IMG/VR virus record: IMGVR_UViG_3300015372_000008
Location: 1 to 37,265 of that record
Direction: 5' to 3' (one strand)
Origin: a virus
Length of the DNA stretch: 37,265 nt
Made by a program: the position numbers and the translations under genes. The stretch's first letter is position 1. Each line of letters starts with the position of its first letter. Below the pieces are notes generated by a model. That model ran no database searches and had not been told where the DNA came from. It saw only the letters and a program-made list of their open reading frames with translations. Below, one piece after another: positions 14,902 to 23,005 of the stretch.

Positions 14902-14958
14902 CGGCCGTAGGCCGTGCTGGTGTGGCGAGCGACCCACCTGCCTGTCGCTGATCCACAC
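14902..14958 (+). promoter_or_regulatory. Structured 5' leader of the capsid mRNA
   Basis: A short hairpin CGGCC-GTA-GGCCG (14902-14914) is followed by a longer stem: GTGTGG plus AGCGAC (14920-14933) pairing with GTCGCT plus CCACAC (14944-14958), with a small internal loop. The stem ends 4 nt before the GGAGG ribosome site (14963-14967). Such 5' hairpins can stabilise abundant mRNAs or control translation. Confidence 0.4.
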
Positions 14959-14972
14959 GCACGGAGGACGCC

Positions 14973-16724
14973 GTGGACCTCGAAGCCATCCTCGCCAAGC
15001 TCGCTGAGATCGGCACCCTCACGACCGAGGAGCTGCAGGAGATCGAGGACCTGCTCCTCGATGGCCTGAACGACGCCAAGTCCCGCATGGACGAGGCCTC
15101 CCGCGAGGAGAAGCGGGACATCCTCGCCGAGACCGAGAAGATCGTCGAGGCCGTGAAGGCGGTCCGGGACGAGAAGGTCAAGCGGGCGGAGGAAGACCGG
15201 CAGAACGACGAAGCGTTCGACGCGCTCGTCGAGAGCCTGCAGGAGCCCGAGGCGGCCGAGGATGAGGGCCCCGAGGACGACGACGACGACACCGACGAGG
15301 ACGAGCCCGAGGACCCCGAGGAGGGCGAGGGTGAGCCGTCCGTCGAGGACGAGCCGGAGCCGGTCCTCGCGGCGGCCCCTACGGCGCCTCGGCAGTCGCG
15401 GGGCCCGTCGCTGGAGCAGGTCGCTGGCCGTAGCGCTGCTCGGGTTCCGGCGGCGCCGCGGCGTGACACCGCGGTGACGGCGAAGATCGAGCTGTCCCAG
15501 GAGGGCGGCGTCCGGGTCAAGAACCGGCGGCAGGTCGTGGAGGCCTTCGTGTCGGCGCACGACCGCTACTCGCGGGCGGCTCCGGGCGTGGAGGTCCAGG
15601 TCCCGATCGTCCACGTGGAGTGGGACTTCCCGGAGGGGCAGCAGCTCTCGGCGACGGCGACCGCGGCCGAGAACGGCGCGGTTCTCGACCGGCTGTTCGA
15701 GCCGCAGAAGCAGCAGGCGGCGCTGACCGCGGCGGGCGGTATCTGCGCCCCGTTCCCGGTCCAGTACGACCTCCTGACTCTCGCCAGCGACGTGCGGCCG
15801 GTGCGGGCGAACCTGCCGTCGGTCGGTGCCCCGAGGGGTGGTATTCGATTCGTGCCGCCCTCGACGCTCGCCGAGATCCAGACGACGACCGCGGCGCCCG
15901 GGACGGCCGGTAGCGCGGTGTCGAAGTACACCGAGGCGATGGATATCGCCGGGAACGCGAAGCCGAAGCAGACGTTCGCCTGCAAGAGCGAGGTCGAGTG
16001 CCAGTGGTACGCGATCACGCGGATCCTGCAGTTCGGGAACTTCAACGCCCGCACGTTCCCCGAGCAGGTGGACCAGTGGGTGACGTTGACGATGGCGGCG
16101 CAGGCCCGGTTCGCTGAGACGCTGCTCCTGCAGCAGATGGCGGGCCCGACGGGTGTCCTGCAGGTCGATTACAACGGTGGGCAGCGCAGCTTCCTACAGG
16201 GCCTCCGGGTTGCGCTGTCCCGGCAGGCGTGGGGCTACCGGCAGCGGCACCGGCTCGACCCGGGCGTGAACATCCGGGTTGCGCTCCCCGACTGGATCCA
16301 CGCTGCGGTGAAGCTGGACATGGCCGAGCGGCTGGCCTACGGGAACGAGCAGCACGAGATCGCTGACTCGTGGATCGATGCCCGGATCCGTGACGCCGGG
16401 GTCAACCCCTGGTACTTCATCGACGGCGAGAACGACATCCAGGCGATGACCGCGGCGCAGACCGACGGCCCGACGCTGCCGTTCCCCCGGACGGTGATCG
16501 GCTACCTGTATGTGGAGGGGACCTGGGTTCTCCTCGATGGCGGGAGCCTGGACCTCGGGATCGTGCGGGACAGCACCCTCAACACGACGAACGATTTCCA
16601 GATGTTCGCCGAGACGTTCGAGGGCCTGTGCTTCCGTGGCTTCGAGGCGCAGCGGCTCAACATGACGCTCTGCATCAACGGCGCCTCGGCCGGCACCTAC
16701 ACCCCGGACGTCTGCGGGTCCTGA
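14973..16724 (+). CDS. Major capsid protein with N-terminal scaffold-like region
   Basis: 583 residues from GTG 14973, after GGAGG. Residues 1-90 are strongly helical coiled coil (LTTEELQEIEDLLLDGL, EKRDILAETEKIVEAVKAV), residues about 90-135 extremely acidic (runs of Asp/Glu), and about 140-165 a basic/Pro/Ala stretch suitable for cleavage. The rest (about 200-583) has the HK97-type layout: PFPVQYDLLTLASDVRPVRANLPSVGAPRGGIRF, a long central helix region (FPEQVDQWVTLTMAAQARFAETLLLQQM), VRVALPDWI and a late YLYVEGTWVLLDGG strand region. The N-terminal part is probably removed by the protease encoded at 12544. Length and order support the assignment. Confidence 0.9.
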   Translation: MDLEAILAKLAEIGTLTTEELQEIEDLLLDGLNDAKSRMDEASREEKRDILAETEKIVEAVKAVRDEKVKRAEEDRQNDEAFDALVESLQEPEAAEDEGPEDDDDDTDEDEPEDPEEGEGEPSVEDEPEPVLAAAPTAPRQSRGPSLEQVAGRSAARVPAAPRRDTAVTAKIELSQEGGVRVKNRRQVVEAFVSAHDRYSRAAPGVEVQVPIVHVEWDFPEGQQLSATATAAENGAVLDRLFEPQKQQAALTAAGGICAPFPVQYDLLTLASDVRPVRANLPSVGAPRGGIRFVPPSTLAEIQTTTAAPGTAGSAVSKYTEAMDIAGNAKPKQTFACKSEVECQWYAITRILQFGNFNARTFPEQVDQWVTLTMAAQARFAETLLLQQMAGPTGVLQVDYNGGQRSFLQGLRVALSRQAWGYRQRHRLDPGVNIRVALPDWIHAAVKLDMAERLAYGNEQHEIADSWIDARIRDAGVNPWYFIDGENDIQAMTAAQTDGPTLPFPRTVIGYLYVEGTWVLLDGGSLDLGIVRDSTLNTTNDFQMFAETFEGLCFRGFEAQRLNMTLCINGASAGTYTPDVCGS

Positions 16725-16768
16725 CCCCAGCCAGGACCTAACGGCCGTAGGGGAGCAGGAGGACACGG

Positions 16769-17686
16769 ATGGCGACAACGCCCGGACCCAAGACCCCGGT
16801 CGGTGCGCCCGCGCCCCTGCTCCCCTCTCGGTCGCTCCTACAGGCCCTCGGGACTCTGGACTCGCCGCTCGGGTGGGAAGCCGGCGTCATCCACGTCCAG
16901 GGCCGCGCAGTAGGAGCAGGGCTACTCGATTGGTGTTCGCCGGGCTCGATCGGTGCCGTCGCGGAGCATTGCTGCGTCGGTAGCGAAACGGCGTTCATCG
17001 TGTGGGCGCCGGAGCTGCGCGGCTCGCAGAGCCTCATGGACGGCCGGACGCTCCTCGAACGGCAGGACTCGGCCCGCTTGAACCTGGAGCGGACCCAGTC
17101 GTTCGTGATCGCCCGGGAGTTGATGTATGGGGCGTTCTCGGTCGCCGGGGCCTACGGCAACCCGTATCTCACGGACCCAGCGAACATGGACGTGATCACG
17201 ACGGCGCCGCAGCCCTACCACGTGGCGTTCGACCGGATCACCGACCTGTGGGCGGAGACGATGCTCGGCGAGCGTGGCATCCTCCATGTCCCGCCGGCAG
17301 TAGCCCGGGTAGGGATCGAGGAGGGGTTCATCGTCGAGCGTGGTACGCAGCTCGTCGATGCGGGCCTCGGGAACCTGGTCGTGACCGATGCCGCCTACGC
17401 CCGGGCGCATCCTGATGGCCTCGCGGCCCGGGACCCGTTGTCGCAGATCCAGTGGATCTTCATGAGCCCGAACATCGATGTGCGCCTCGGGGATGTGGTC
17501 GTCCTCCCCGCCGACGAAGCGGAGATGCGCCAGTCGGTGAACCGGGCGACGAACAGCCTCGTTGTCCAGGCCCAACGCTTCGCGTCCTACACCTACGAGG
17601 AGCACTGCGCCTCGGACGCGACGCTCCAGGTCCTCTCGATTCCTGTCGACCTGTGCAACCGCGACTGCATCTTCGGTGCGTCCTAG
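16769..17686 (+). CDS. Head protein of an actinophage family next to the capsid gene
   Basis: 305 residues from ATG 16769 with GCAGGAGG 7 nt upstream. The layout matches a family that follows the major capsid gene in many actinobacteriophages: an N-terminal GWEAGVIHVQG segment with nearby DWCSPG and HCC, a central FVIARELMYG helix, RGILHVPPAVARV, LVDAGLGNLVVTDAAYA and QWIFMSPNIDVRLGDVVVL, and a Cys-containing C terminus (DLCNRDC). Members are virion proteins, often called hypothetical or minor capsid. Residues about 170-250 resemble a capsid-like alpha/beta fold. The structural role is known only from context. Confidence 0.7.
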   Translation: MATTPGPKTPVGAPAPLLPSRSLLQALGTLDSPLGWEAGVIHVQGRAVGAGLLDWCSPGSIGAVAEHCCVGSETAFIVWAPELRGSQSLMDGRTLLERQDSARLNLERTQSFVIARELMYGAFSVAGAYGNPYLTDPANMDVITTAPQPYHVAFDRITDLWAETMLGERGILHVPPAVARVGIEEGFIVERGTQLVDAGLGNLVVTDAAYARAHPDGLAARDPLSQIQWIFMSPNIDVRLGDVVVLPADEAEMRQSVNRATNSLVVQAQRFASYTYEEHCASDATLQVLSIPVDLCNRDCIFGAS

Positions 17687-17695
17687 GAGGGACCC

Positions 17696-18364
17696 ATGAC
17701 GTCTCCGTGCTTCGAGTCCATCCAGGTCGTCGCCATGCGGGTGCATCGACTCGCCGCGAGCGGCGCCGTGCTTGCGGGCGCCAAGAACGCCTACCAGTCC
17801 GCGGCCGTGGTCAACGTGGCGAACACGTTCGTTTACAGCACCGGGGCGGACATCGAGCAGAAGAACGGTGGCGGGACGCTCTGCTTGACCTACCAGGGCG
17901 AGGACAAGCTGAAGGGCGCGAACCCGTCGGTGAACCTGTGCCAGCTCGACAGCCAGCTGATCGAGATGATGACCGGGTGGACCGCGTTGACGGACCTGTC
18001 CACGAACGTGATCGGCCTCGCGGCGCCGGCCGTGGACGCGGCGAACAAGAACGGTGTCTGCCTGGAGGCCTGGTCGCTGGCGTGGGATGGGAACCAGCAG
18101 GCGGTGGATGGGAGCTCCAATCCGCTCTACATCCGGTACTTCTGGCCTCGGGTGAAGTTCGTGGTGGGCGACTTCACGATCGAGGAAGGCGCGCTGGTCG
18201 TGCCGTTGACCGGGAAGGGCTACGGCAACACGGTCCTCACGACGGCTCGGGGTCCGGCGGGTGACTGGCCGGTCGGGGCCGGTTCGGGACCGTGGGGCTA
18301 CTTCCTCGACCCGTCCGTCGTGGTGCCGACCTGCGCCTACCTGACGGCTCCGACCGGGTCCTAG
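17696..18364 (+). CDS. Major tail (tube) protein
   Basis: 222 residues from ATG 17696, with TAGGAGGG, which includes the previous stop, as ribosome site. The sequence follows actinophage tube proteins: VVAMRVHRLAASGAVLAGAKNAYQS at the N terminus, strands ANTFVYSTGADIEQKNGGG, LCLTYQGEDKLKGANPSVNLCQLDSQLIEMMTG, and C-terminal PRVKFVVGDFTIEEGALVVPLTGKGYGN. It would form the stacked hexamer tail tube. It lies before the head-tail adaptor, while tail terminator and chaperones are about 7 kb away, separated by the glycan cassette. A strong stem-loop follows 12 nt after the stop. Confidence 0.85.
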   Translation: MTSPCFESIQVVAMRVHRLAASGAVLAGAKNAYQSAAVVNVANTFVYSTGADIEQKNGGGTLCLTYQGEDKLKGANPSVNLCQLDSQLIEMMTGWTALTDLSTNVIGLAAPAVDAANKNGVCLEAWSLAWDGNQQAVDGSSNPLYIRYFWPRVKFVVGDFTIEEGALVVPLTGKGYGNTVLTTARGPAGDWPVGAGSGPWGYFLDPSVVVPTCAYLTAPTGS

Positions 18365-18376
18365 CTGCGCTAGGAC

Positions 18377-18427
18377 GAGCCGGCGTCGCCCTGGGGCACC
18401 ACACCAGCTCCAGGACGGCGCCGTCTC
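18377..18427 (+). terminator. Long stem-loop ending the capsid-tail tube operon
   Basis: GAG plus CGGCGTCGCCCTGG (18377-18394) pairs with CCAGGACGGCGCCG plus CTC (18410-18427): about 17 pairs with two mismatches and a U-G pair, loop about 15 nt. No T run. Position and strength suggest a terminator or attenuator after the two most abundant virion genes. TAGGAT, a -10-like hexamer, follows 3 nt later. Confidence 0.5.
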
Positions 18428-18430
18428 TCG

Positions 18431-18436
18431 TAGGAT
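18431..18436 (+). promoter_or_regulatory. TANNNT hexamer 7 nt before the adaptor start codon
   Basis: TAGGAT is followed by 7 nt and ATG 18444, which lacks a ribosome site. The geometry predicts a leaderless transcript beginning at the ATG. The upstream sequence is occupied by the stem-loop and shows no -35 box. Confidence 0.35.
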
Positions 18437-18443
18437 CCGGGCT

Positions 18444-19304
18444 ATGACCGTCTCGGCTGACCTGTGCGCCCCGTGGATCGGCTACGACGAGGTCCACCAC
18501 CTCAAGAAGTACGAGGGCCTGTCGGAGGACGACATCGCCCCGTGGCTGATGCCGGCGAGCGAGATCTGCTTCAGGCTCAGCGGCCGCCACTTCCAGGGTC
18601 TCTGCACCGTCACGTCGCTGCGGCCGTGCCGGAACCCGTGCTACAGCTCGGGGCGGCGGCGCGAAGCGATCGGGTACACCCAGGAGGACTACGGCGGGTG
18701 GCTCGCCTACTGGTCCGGGCCCTGTACGTGTGGGCAGGCGCCGCTCGGCGCGTGTTCGTGCGGGTCGCTGTTCCAGCTCGACCTGTCGCCCTGGTTCCCG
18801 GTGCAGGAGATCACCGAGGTGAAGGTCGACGGCGAGGTCATTGACACGAGCCTCTACCAGCTCTATGAGGCCAGGGTCCTCACCAACGCGACACCGGTCG
18901 TCAGCCCGACGTTGACGGACGTGGAGGCGGCCGTGTCGACGGGTGGTTGGCCCGGCTGCCAGGACCTACGCCTGCCTGACAGCGAGCCGGGGACCTGGTC
19001 GATCAGTTTCAAGTGGGGGTCCCGCCCGCCGGAGGACGCGCAGATGGCCTGCGCGATGCTGGCGGGGGAGCTAGCCCTCGCCGGGGTAGGGGCTACGGGC
19101 TGCACCCTGCCGGAGCGGGTCCAGACGGTGACCCGTCAGGGGATCACGTTCGCCCTGTTGGACCCGCAGACGTTCTTGGACGCCGGCCGGACCGGGATCT
19201 ACCTGATCGACCTGTGGCTCGCCAGCATGGGGAAGGAGAGCGGCCCGGACAGCGGCGCCTCGTTGGCCTACCCCACCTCGCCGTCGGCGTTGCGGCACCG
19301 GTGA
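18444..19304 (+). CDS. Head-to-tail adaptor
   Basis: 286 residues from ATG 18444. The pattern follows actinophage adaptors: ASEICFRLSGRHFQGLCTVTSLRPCRNP near the N terminus, CTCGQAPLGACSCG, strands EITEVKVDGEVID and YQLYEARVL, WPGCQDLRLPDSEPGTWSISFKWGSRPPEDAQMACAMLAGELA, then LPERVQTVTRQGITF and DAGRTGIYLIDLWL. These proteins dock under the portal ring. Several Cys may form disulfides or bind metal. The gene overlaps the following glycosyltransferase by 4 nt (GTGA), so the modification cassette is translationally coupled to a virion gene. Confidence 0.85.
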   Translation: MTVSADLCAPWIGYDEVHHLKKYEGLSEDDIAPWLMPASEICFRLSGRHFQGLCTVTSLRPCRNPCYSSGRRREAIGYTQEDYGGWLAYWSGPCTCGQAPLGACSCGSLFQLDLSPWFPVQEITEVKVDGEVIDTSLYQLYEARVLTNATPVVSPTLTDVEAAVSTGGWPGCQDLRLPDSEPGTWSISFKWGSRPPEDAQMACAMLAGELALAGVGATGCTLPERVQTVTRQGITFALLDPQTFLDAGRTGIYLIDLWLASMGKESGPDSGASLAYPTSPSALRHR

Positions 19305-20347
19305 ACCCGTTCGAGTCGGTGCCGCACCCGGGCCGGAAACGGGCCCGGGAGCCCGAGGGGCCGTTGAGGATCGGGGCGGTCGTCCACAAGTACCCGCCCT
19401 ACCACAACGCGGGGGCGGAGTGGATGTTGCATGGGCTCCTGCGGGAGATGGTCCGCCGCGGTCACACGTGCGACGTGTTCGTCGCGCGGGGAGTGTTCTC
19501 CTCGCAGGGCTATGACGGTGTCGGGGTCCACCGTTACGTCGGGCATCGGCCCCTCGCCGGGGTCGATGTTCTGCTGACGCACCTGGACAACACGCGGGAG
19601 GCCACGGTCGTCGGTCGCCAGACCGGGGCGCCGGTCGTGCACCTGATCCACAACGACCGGCAGCTCAAGTTCCACTCGGTGCAGCCGGTCGACGCGGACC
19701 TGATCGTCGTCAACTCCTACTGGCTCAAGGCGATCTACGACACGTGGTGGCCGGGCCACATCGCCGTGGTGCATCCGCCGGTGGAGCCGGTCCGCTACCG
19801 GGTCAAGGAGTTCACGGACGACCGGGTCACGCTGATGAACCTGTCCGAGGCCAAGGGTGGCCCCTTGTTCTGGCGGCTCGCCGCGATGATGCCGCACCGC
19901 CGGTTCCTGGCGGTCGCCGGGGCCTACGCGTTGCAGGAGATCCCGCCGGAGCTTCCCCCGAACGTGATTCTGGTCCCGAACACGGCGCATGTCGTGGAGG
20001 ATGTCTACGCCCGGACGAAGATCCTGCTGATGCCGTCGTCCTATGAGAGCTGGGGCCGCTGCGCGATCGAGGCGGCGTGTTCGGGGATCCCGACGATCGC
20101 CCACGCGACGGATGGGCTTGTGGAAAGCCTGGGGACGGCGGGCCTGTTCATCCACAGGGACCATGTGAACAGCTGGGCCCGGTCGATCGATGCGCTCTAT
20201 GAAGACCGGTTCCTCTACGACACGTACTCGTGCTGGGCGTTGGAGCGGGCGGCGGCGTTGGACCCGCGTCGGAGCGACTTCGACCGGTTCGAGAAGCTCC
20301 TACGGCAGGTAGTCGCAGGCGAGATCCGCGCGACGGCAATAGCCTGA
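19301..20347 (+). CDS. GT4-type glycosyltransferase (GT-B fold)
   Basis: 348 residues from GTG 19301 (GTGA overlap with the adaptor gene). The N-terminal Rossmann half has HKYPPYHNAGAEWMLHGLLREMVRRGH, the GT4 acceptor-side opening with a Gly-Ala-Glu loop, and continues through DLIVVNSYWLK and VVHPPVEP. The C-terminal half has PSSYESWGRCAIEAACSGIPTIA followed by DGLVES, matching the nucleotide-sugar-binding E-x7-E region of GT4 enzymes. It probably transfers a sugar from a nucleotide donor. Its coupling to virion genes suggests modification of virion proteins, as phage glycosyltransferases do in some mycobacteriophages; action on host envelope glycans is the alternative. Confidence 0.85.
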   Translation: MNPFESVPHPGRKRAREPEGPLRIGAVVHKYPPYHNAGAEWMLHGLLREMVRRGHTCDVFVARGVFSSQGYDGVGVHRYVGHRPLAGVDVLLTHLDNTREATVVGRQTGAPVVHLIHNDRQLKFHSVQPVDADLIVVNSYWLKAIYDTWWPGHIAVVHPPVEPVRYRVKEFTDDRVTLMNLSEAKGGPLFWRLAAMMPHRRFLAVAGAYALQEIPPELPPNVILVPNTAHVVEDVYARTKILLMPSSYESWGRCAIEAACSGIPTIAHATDGLVESLGTAGLFIHRDHVNSWARSIDALYEDRFLYDTYSCWALERAAALDPRRSDFDRFEKLLRQVVAGEIRATAIA

Positions 20348-20433
20348 GTGCGGGCGTCCCGGGCCTGGGGCTTCGTGGGGGGAAGTCTGGGCCGTGCTCG
20401 GGCTCGGGGCGCCGCCCCACGAGAGGAGCCTGG

Positions 20434-21135
20434 ATGTTGCCCGAACGTGACCTTCACACGGCGCGTGAGTGGGCCATAGCGGCCCATGAGTTGGGCCGGA
20501 AGTCCTCGCACGGCTCGGCGCACAAGGGCCCGAAGGAGTGGGCCGCGAGCGCCTACAACGATCTCGATCGGGTCTACGACCTGCTCGACGAGGTGACAGG
20601 GGTCACGGGCCCACGTCCCCGGGACCTAGGCGTGGTACTGGACTGGGGCTGCGGGTTCGGGCGCCTGACCGGGGTCCTGGCGGCGACGTGCAAGTGGGTC
20701 TTCGCCGCCGACGCGTCGAGCGACGCTGTGCGTGGCTTCGAGCGGACCCACCCGAACATCTCGGAGGTCGTGACCGACATCCCGGCGCTGAGCGCCCCCG
20801 AGGGCAGCGTGGACCTCGTCGTGAGCTTCCATGTCCTCTATAGCCTCACGCCCGCGGGGGTGGCCGAGGCGATCCGGCAGCTTGCTGGGCTCCTAGCGCC
20901 GCACGGACGCCTGATCTTGGACATCCCGCATCACTACTGGGGCTACCGGCACCAGGCCGGGAAGCCGGAGGATCGGCTCCCGGGCGGGTGGTGGATCCAC
21001 TCGTTCGGGGAGGTGTCACGCGCCGCGCACGCGGCGGGCCTGTGGATCGAGCATGCGCCGGAGGTCCTACCCACCGGAGCGGTCTGGTGGGATCTCGCGA
21101 TCCCGCGGCTCTGGTCGTTCGCGAGGCAGCCCTGA
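20434..21135 (+). CDS. SAM-dependent methyltransferase, class I
   Basis: 233 residues from ATG 20434, with GAGAGGAG just upstream. Motif I is VVLDWGCGFGRLTG (D70), the SAM-binding loop; an acidic residue follows in FAADAS, then VTDIPAL and DLVVSFHVLYSLTPAGVAEAIRQLAGLLAPHGRLILDIP, the typical class I order with motif IV and post-motif helices. The C-terminal part is aromatic/Trp-rich (HHYWGYRHQAG, GGWWIHSF) and may bind the substrate. It resembles small-molecule or sugar O-methyltransferases of the ubiE-like kind, not DNA methyltransferases (no NPPY/DPPY or PCQ motif). It probably modifies a sugar or amino group in the same glycan pathway. Confidence 0.8.
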   Translation: MLPERDLHTAREWAIAAHELGRKSSHGSAHKGPKEWAASAYNDLDRVYDLLDEVTGVTGPRPRDLGVVLDWGCGFGRLTGVLAATCKWVFAADASSDAVRGFERTHPNISEVVTDIPALSAPEGSVDLVVSFHVLYSLTPAGVAEAIRQLAGLLAPHGRLILDIPHHYWGYRHQAGKPEDRLPGGWWIHSFGEVSRAAHAAGLWIEHAPEVLPTGAVWWDLAIPRLWSFARQP

Positions 21136-21683
21136 TGGACGGCTACGGCAGCTCGGTCCTGGGGCAGTGGGACTGGATCCTGTGGGCGATCGAGTCGAGC
21201 CCCTACCCGCACCGGTTCATCCTCGATGTTGGCGCTGGTCACGGGAAGGCCGCGGTCCTGTTGCGCGAGTACCTGAACGTGAAGCCCCACTATGTCGACG
21301 CGCTCGAACCGAACCTCCATCACTCCGTCTGGTCCTATGAGGGCTCGCTCTACCGGTACGTCGAGCCGCACCTGATGCAGGACTTCGACGCGTGGTCGAC
21401 GTACGACACGGTGCTGATGGCCGACGTGATCGAGCATGTCGAGGTGCCCGTAGGGTTGCAGGTCATCAACGCGATCCCGGGGCAGGTCATCGTCAGCACC
21501 CCGACCGACGCGTTGGAGAGCGACAACACGGGCGTCCCGCCGCTGGAGCAGCACATCAGCCAGTGGACGACCGACATGTTCTTGGACCTGGCCCGCCTCG
21601 GGCGGCGGCAGCCCCAGTTCTTCCATTGGCCGAAGGGCGACGCGCGTCAGCTCATCGTCCGGCTCGGGCCGAAGGGCCTGTAG
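21135..21683 (+). CDS. Small SAM-dependent methyltransferase, copy 1
   Basis: 182 residues from ATG 21135 (TGATG overlap). Motif I is ILDVGAGHGKAAVLL, an acidic segment DALEPN follows, then YDTVLMADVIEHVEVPVGLQVI, the DVIEH motif of Methyltransf_11/23 families, and a strand IVSTPTD. The C-terminal part (PLEQHISQWT) contains a His typical of this subgroup. It is closely similar in layout and length to the enzyme at 22447. No DNA methylase motifs. A sugar or lipid-linked glycan is the likeliest substrate from context. Confidence 0.8.
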   Translation: MDGYGSSVLGQWDWILWAIESSPYPHRFILDVGAGHGKAAVLLREYLNVKPHYVDALEPNLHHSVWSYEGSLYRYVEPHLMQDFDAWSTYDTVLMADVIEHVEVPVGLQVINAIPGQVIVSTPTDALESDNTGVPPLEQHISQWTTDMFLDLARLGRRQPQFFHWPKGDARQLIVRLGPKGL

Positions 21684-21691
21684 GAGATGCC

Positions 21692-22159
21692 ATGAACCGG
21701 AGTGAGGAGTGGTGGCAGTCGTTGGAGACGCCACGGACGCCGGCAAGGACCCGGGATCGGCTGACCATTGGCCGGGTCAGAGCACTGGAAACGCAACCAG
21801 AAGTGCGGGCACTGGTCGAGAAGATGCTCCATCCGTATGGGTGGGAGAAGGGGGCGCTCCAGAAGTTCTGCAAGCAGGCCGCCGACGCGCTGCTCGCCGC
21901 CTACCGGGACAGGGACAGATGGAAGGCGGACGCAGCACGGCTCCTAGTGGAGCGGCACGAACAGGTTCACGCCGAGCGGTGGGCGAAGTGCCAAGCCGAG
22001 GCCGCTCTGGTGGTTGCGGAGCGAGAGGTGGAACGGCTCCACGATGAGATCCGCGGCGTCCTCGAACGGGTCGCTACCAACAACGGCTGGTACGAGCGTC
22101 TTGTCGCGCTCGCCGCATCCCGGGAGGGCCAGGACGAGCGGCAGGTGAAGGGCAGGTAG
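21692..22159 (+). CDS. Coiled-coil protein of unknown function
   Basis: 155 residues from ATG 21692, preceded by TAGGAG at 5-nt spacing; ATG 21686 is out of frame and closes at once. The protein is nearly all helix: residues about 60-140 have heptad-like Leu/Ala spacing with many Glu/Arg (WKADAARLLVERHEQVHAERWAKCQAEAALVVAEREVERL). There is no enzymatic motif. It sits between two methyltransferases and may be a scaffold for them or an unrelated small protein. A degenerate half copy of the dispersed repeat (CACTGGAAACGC) lies at 21783-21794. Confidence 0.65.
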   Translation: MNRSEEWWQSLETPRTPARTRDRLTIGRVRALETQPEVRALVEKMLHPYGWEKGALQKFCKQAADALLAAYRDRDRWKADAARLLVERHEQVHAERWAKCQAEAALVVAEREVERLHDEIRGVLERVATNNGWYERLVALAASREGQDERQVKGR

Positions 22160-22162
22160 GAG

Positions 22163-22447
22163 ATGCCGACCAGCCCGTACCGTCGAGGTATCCCGGTCGC
22201 TCCGGTCCCCTCGATCGAGCAACCGCCGCCGGTCTACGACCCGGTCACGCTCGCGCTCTACCGGCTCCCGTGGGGCCAGCGGGCGTGCGGTCGTTGCGAG
22301 TTCTGGTCCCGGGAGGACGCCGCCGAGTGGGGCGAATGCCGCCGTCGGTCGCCGCTCCTTCCCGCGACGCTGGAGGCCCTATGGCCGAGGACCCGGTGGG
22401 ATCATTGGTGCGGCGAGTACGAACCCCAGTGGACCGGGGCGTCCTGA
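22163..22447 (+). CDS. Small Cys4-type zinc/metal-binding protein
   Basis: 94 residues from ATG 22163 (TAGGAGATG junction). The C-terminal half has the spacing CGRCEFW ... GECRRRSP ... WPRTRWDHWCGEYEP, a short motif found in many small bacterial and phage proteins with four conserved Cys. The N-terminal 35 residues are Pro-rich. It overlaps the following methyltransferase by 3 nt (TGATG). It could be a redox or zinc module assisting the neighbouring enzymes; function not known. Confidence 0.7.
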   Translation: MPTSPYRRGIPVAPVPSIEQPPPVYDPVTLALYRLPWGQRACGRCEFWSREDAAEWGECRRRSPLLPATLEALWPRTRWDHWCGEYEPQWTGAS

Positions 22448-22992
22448 TGCCGACCAGCCTCCTGGCGCAGTGGCCGTTCATCCTGGATCTCCTCGCCCGC
22501 CACGGGCCGCTGGGCCGTGTCCTCGATGTGGGGCCCGGGACCGGGAAGGCGCCCGTGCTGATCCGTGACGACGGGCGGCTCACGTTCGACCGGATCGATG
22601 CGCTGGAGGCCTACCAGGGCTACATCGAGGAGTGGTCCCTGCGGGCGCTCTACCGGGCGGCGGCGGGCGGGACGGTGATGTGCGGCCGGTTCGAGGACCA
22701 GCCGGCCGAACGGCTCTGTGCCTACGACACGATCCTGATGATCGACGTCTTGGAGCACATGGACAAGGGCGCCGCGCTCGCGGCCCTAGGCAAGACTCGG
22801 GGGCAGGTCGTGATCTGCACCCCGGTCGACTTCGCCGAGGCCTGGGCACCGGGGATGCCGGTCACGGAGCATCACGTGTCGCTGTGGCGCCCGGCGGAGC
22901 TAGAGCTGCTAGGACGCTGGATGTCGTACAGCATCAAGAACCGGGGTTGGCTGATTCGCCTAGGGCCGGTAGGGGAGCATGATGGCTGGTGA
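22447..22992 (+). CDS. Small SAM-dependent methyltransferase, copy 2
   Basis: 181 residues from ATG 22447 (TGATG overlap). It mirrors the enzyme at 21135: VLDVGPGTGKAPVLI as motif I, IDALEAYQGYI after it, YDTILMIDVLEHMDKGAALAAL, and VVICTPVDF followed by VTEHHVSLW. Length is almost identical, indicating an internal duplication or two related acquisitions. The two probably act at different positions or on different sugars. Confidence 0.8.
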   Translation: MPTSLLAQWPFILDLLARHGPLGRVLDVGPGTGKAPVLIRDDGRLTFDRIDALEAYQGYIEEWSLRALYRAAAGGTVMCGRFEDQPAERLCAYDTILMIDVLEHMDKGAALAALGKTRGQVVICTPVDFAEAWAPGMPVTEHHVSLWRPAELELLGRWMSYSIKNRGWLIRLGPVGEHDGW

Positions 22993-23005
22993 GGAGGTGG
23001 ATCTC

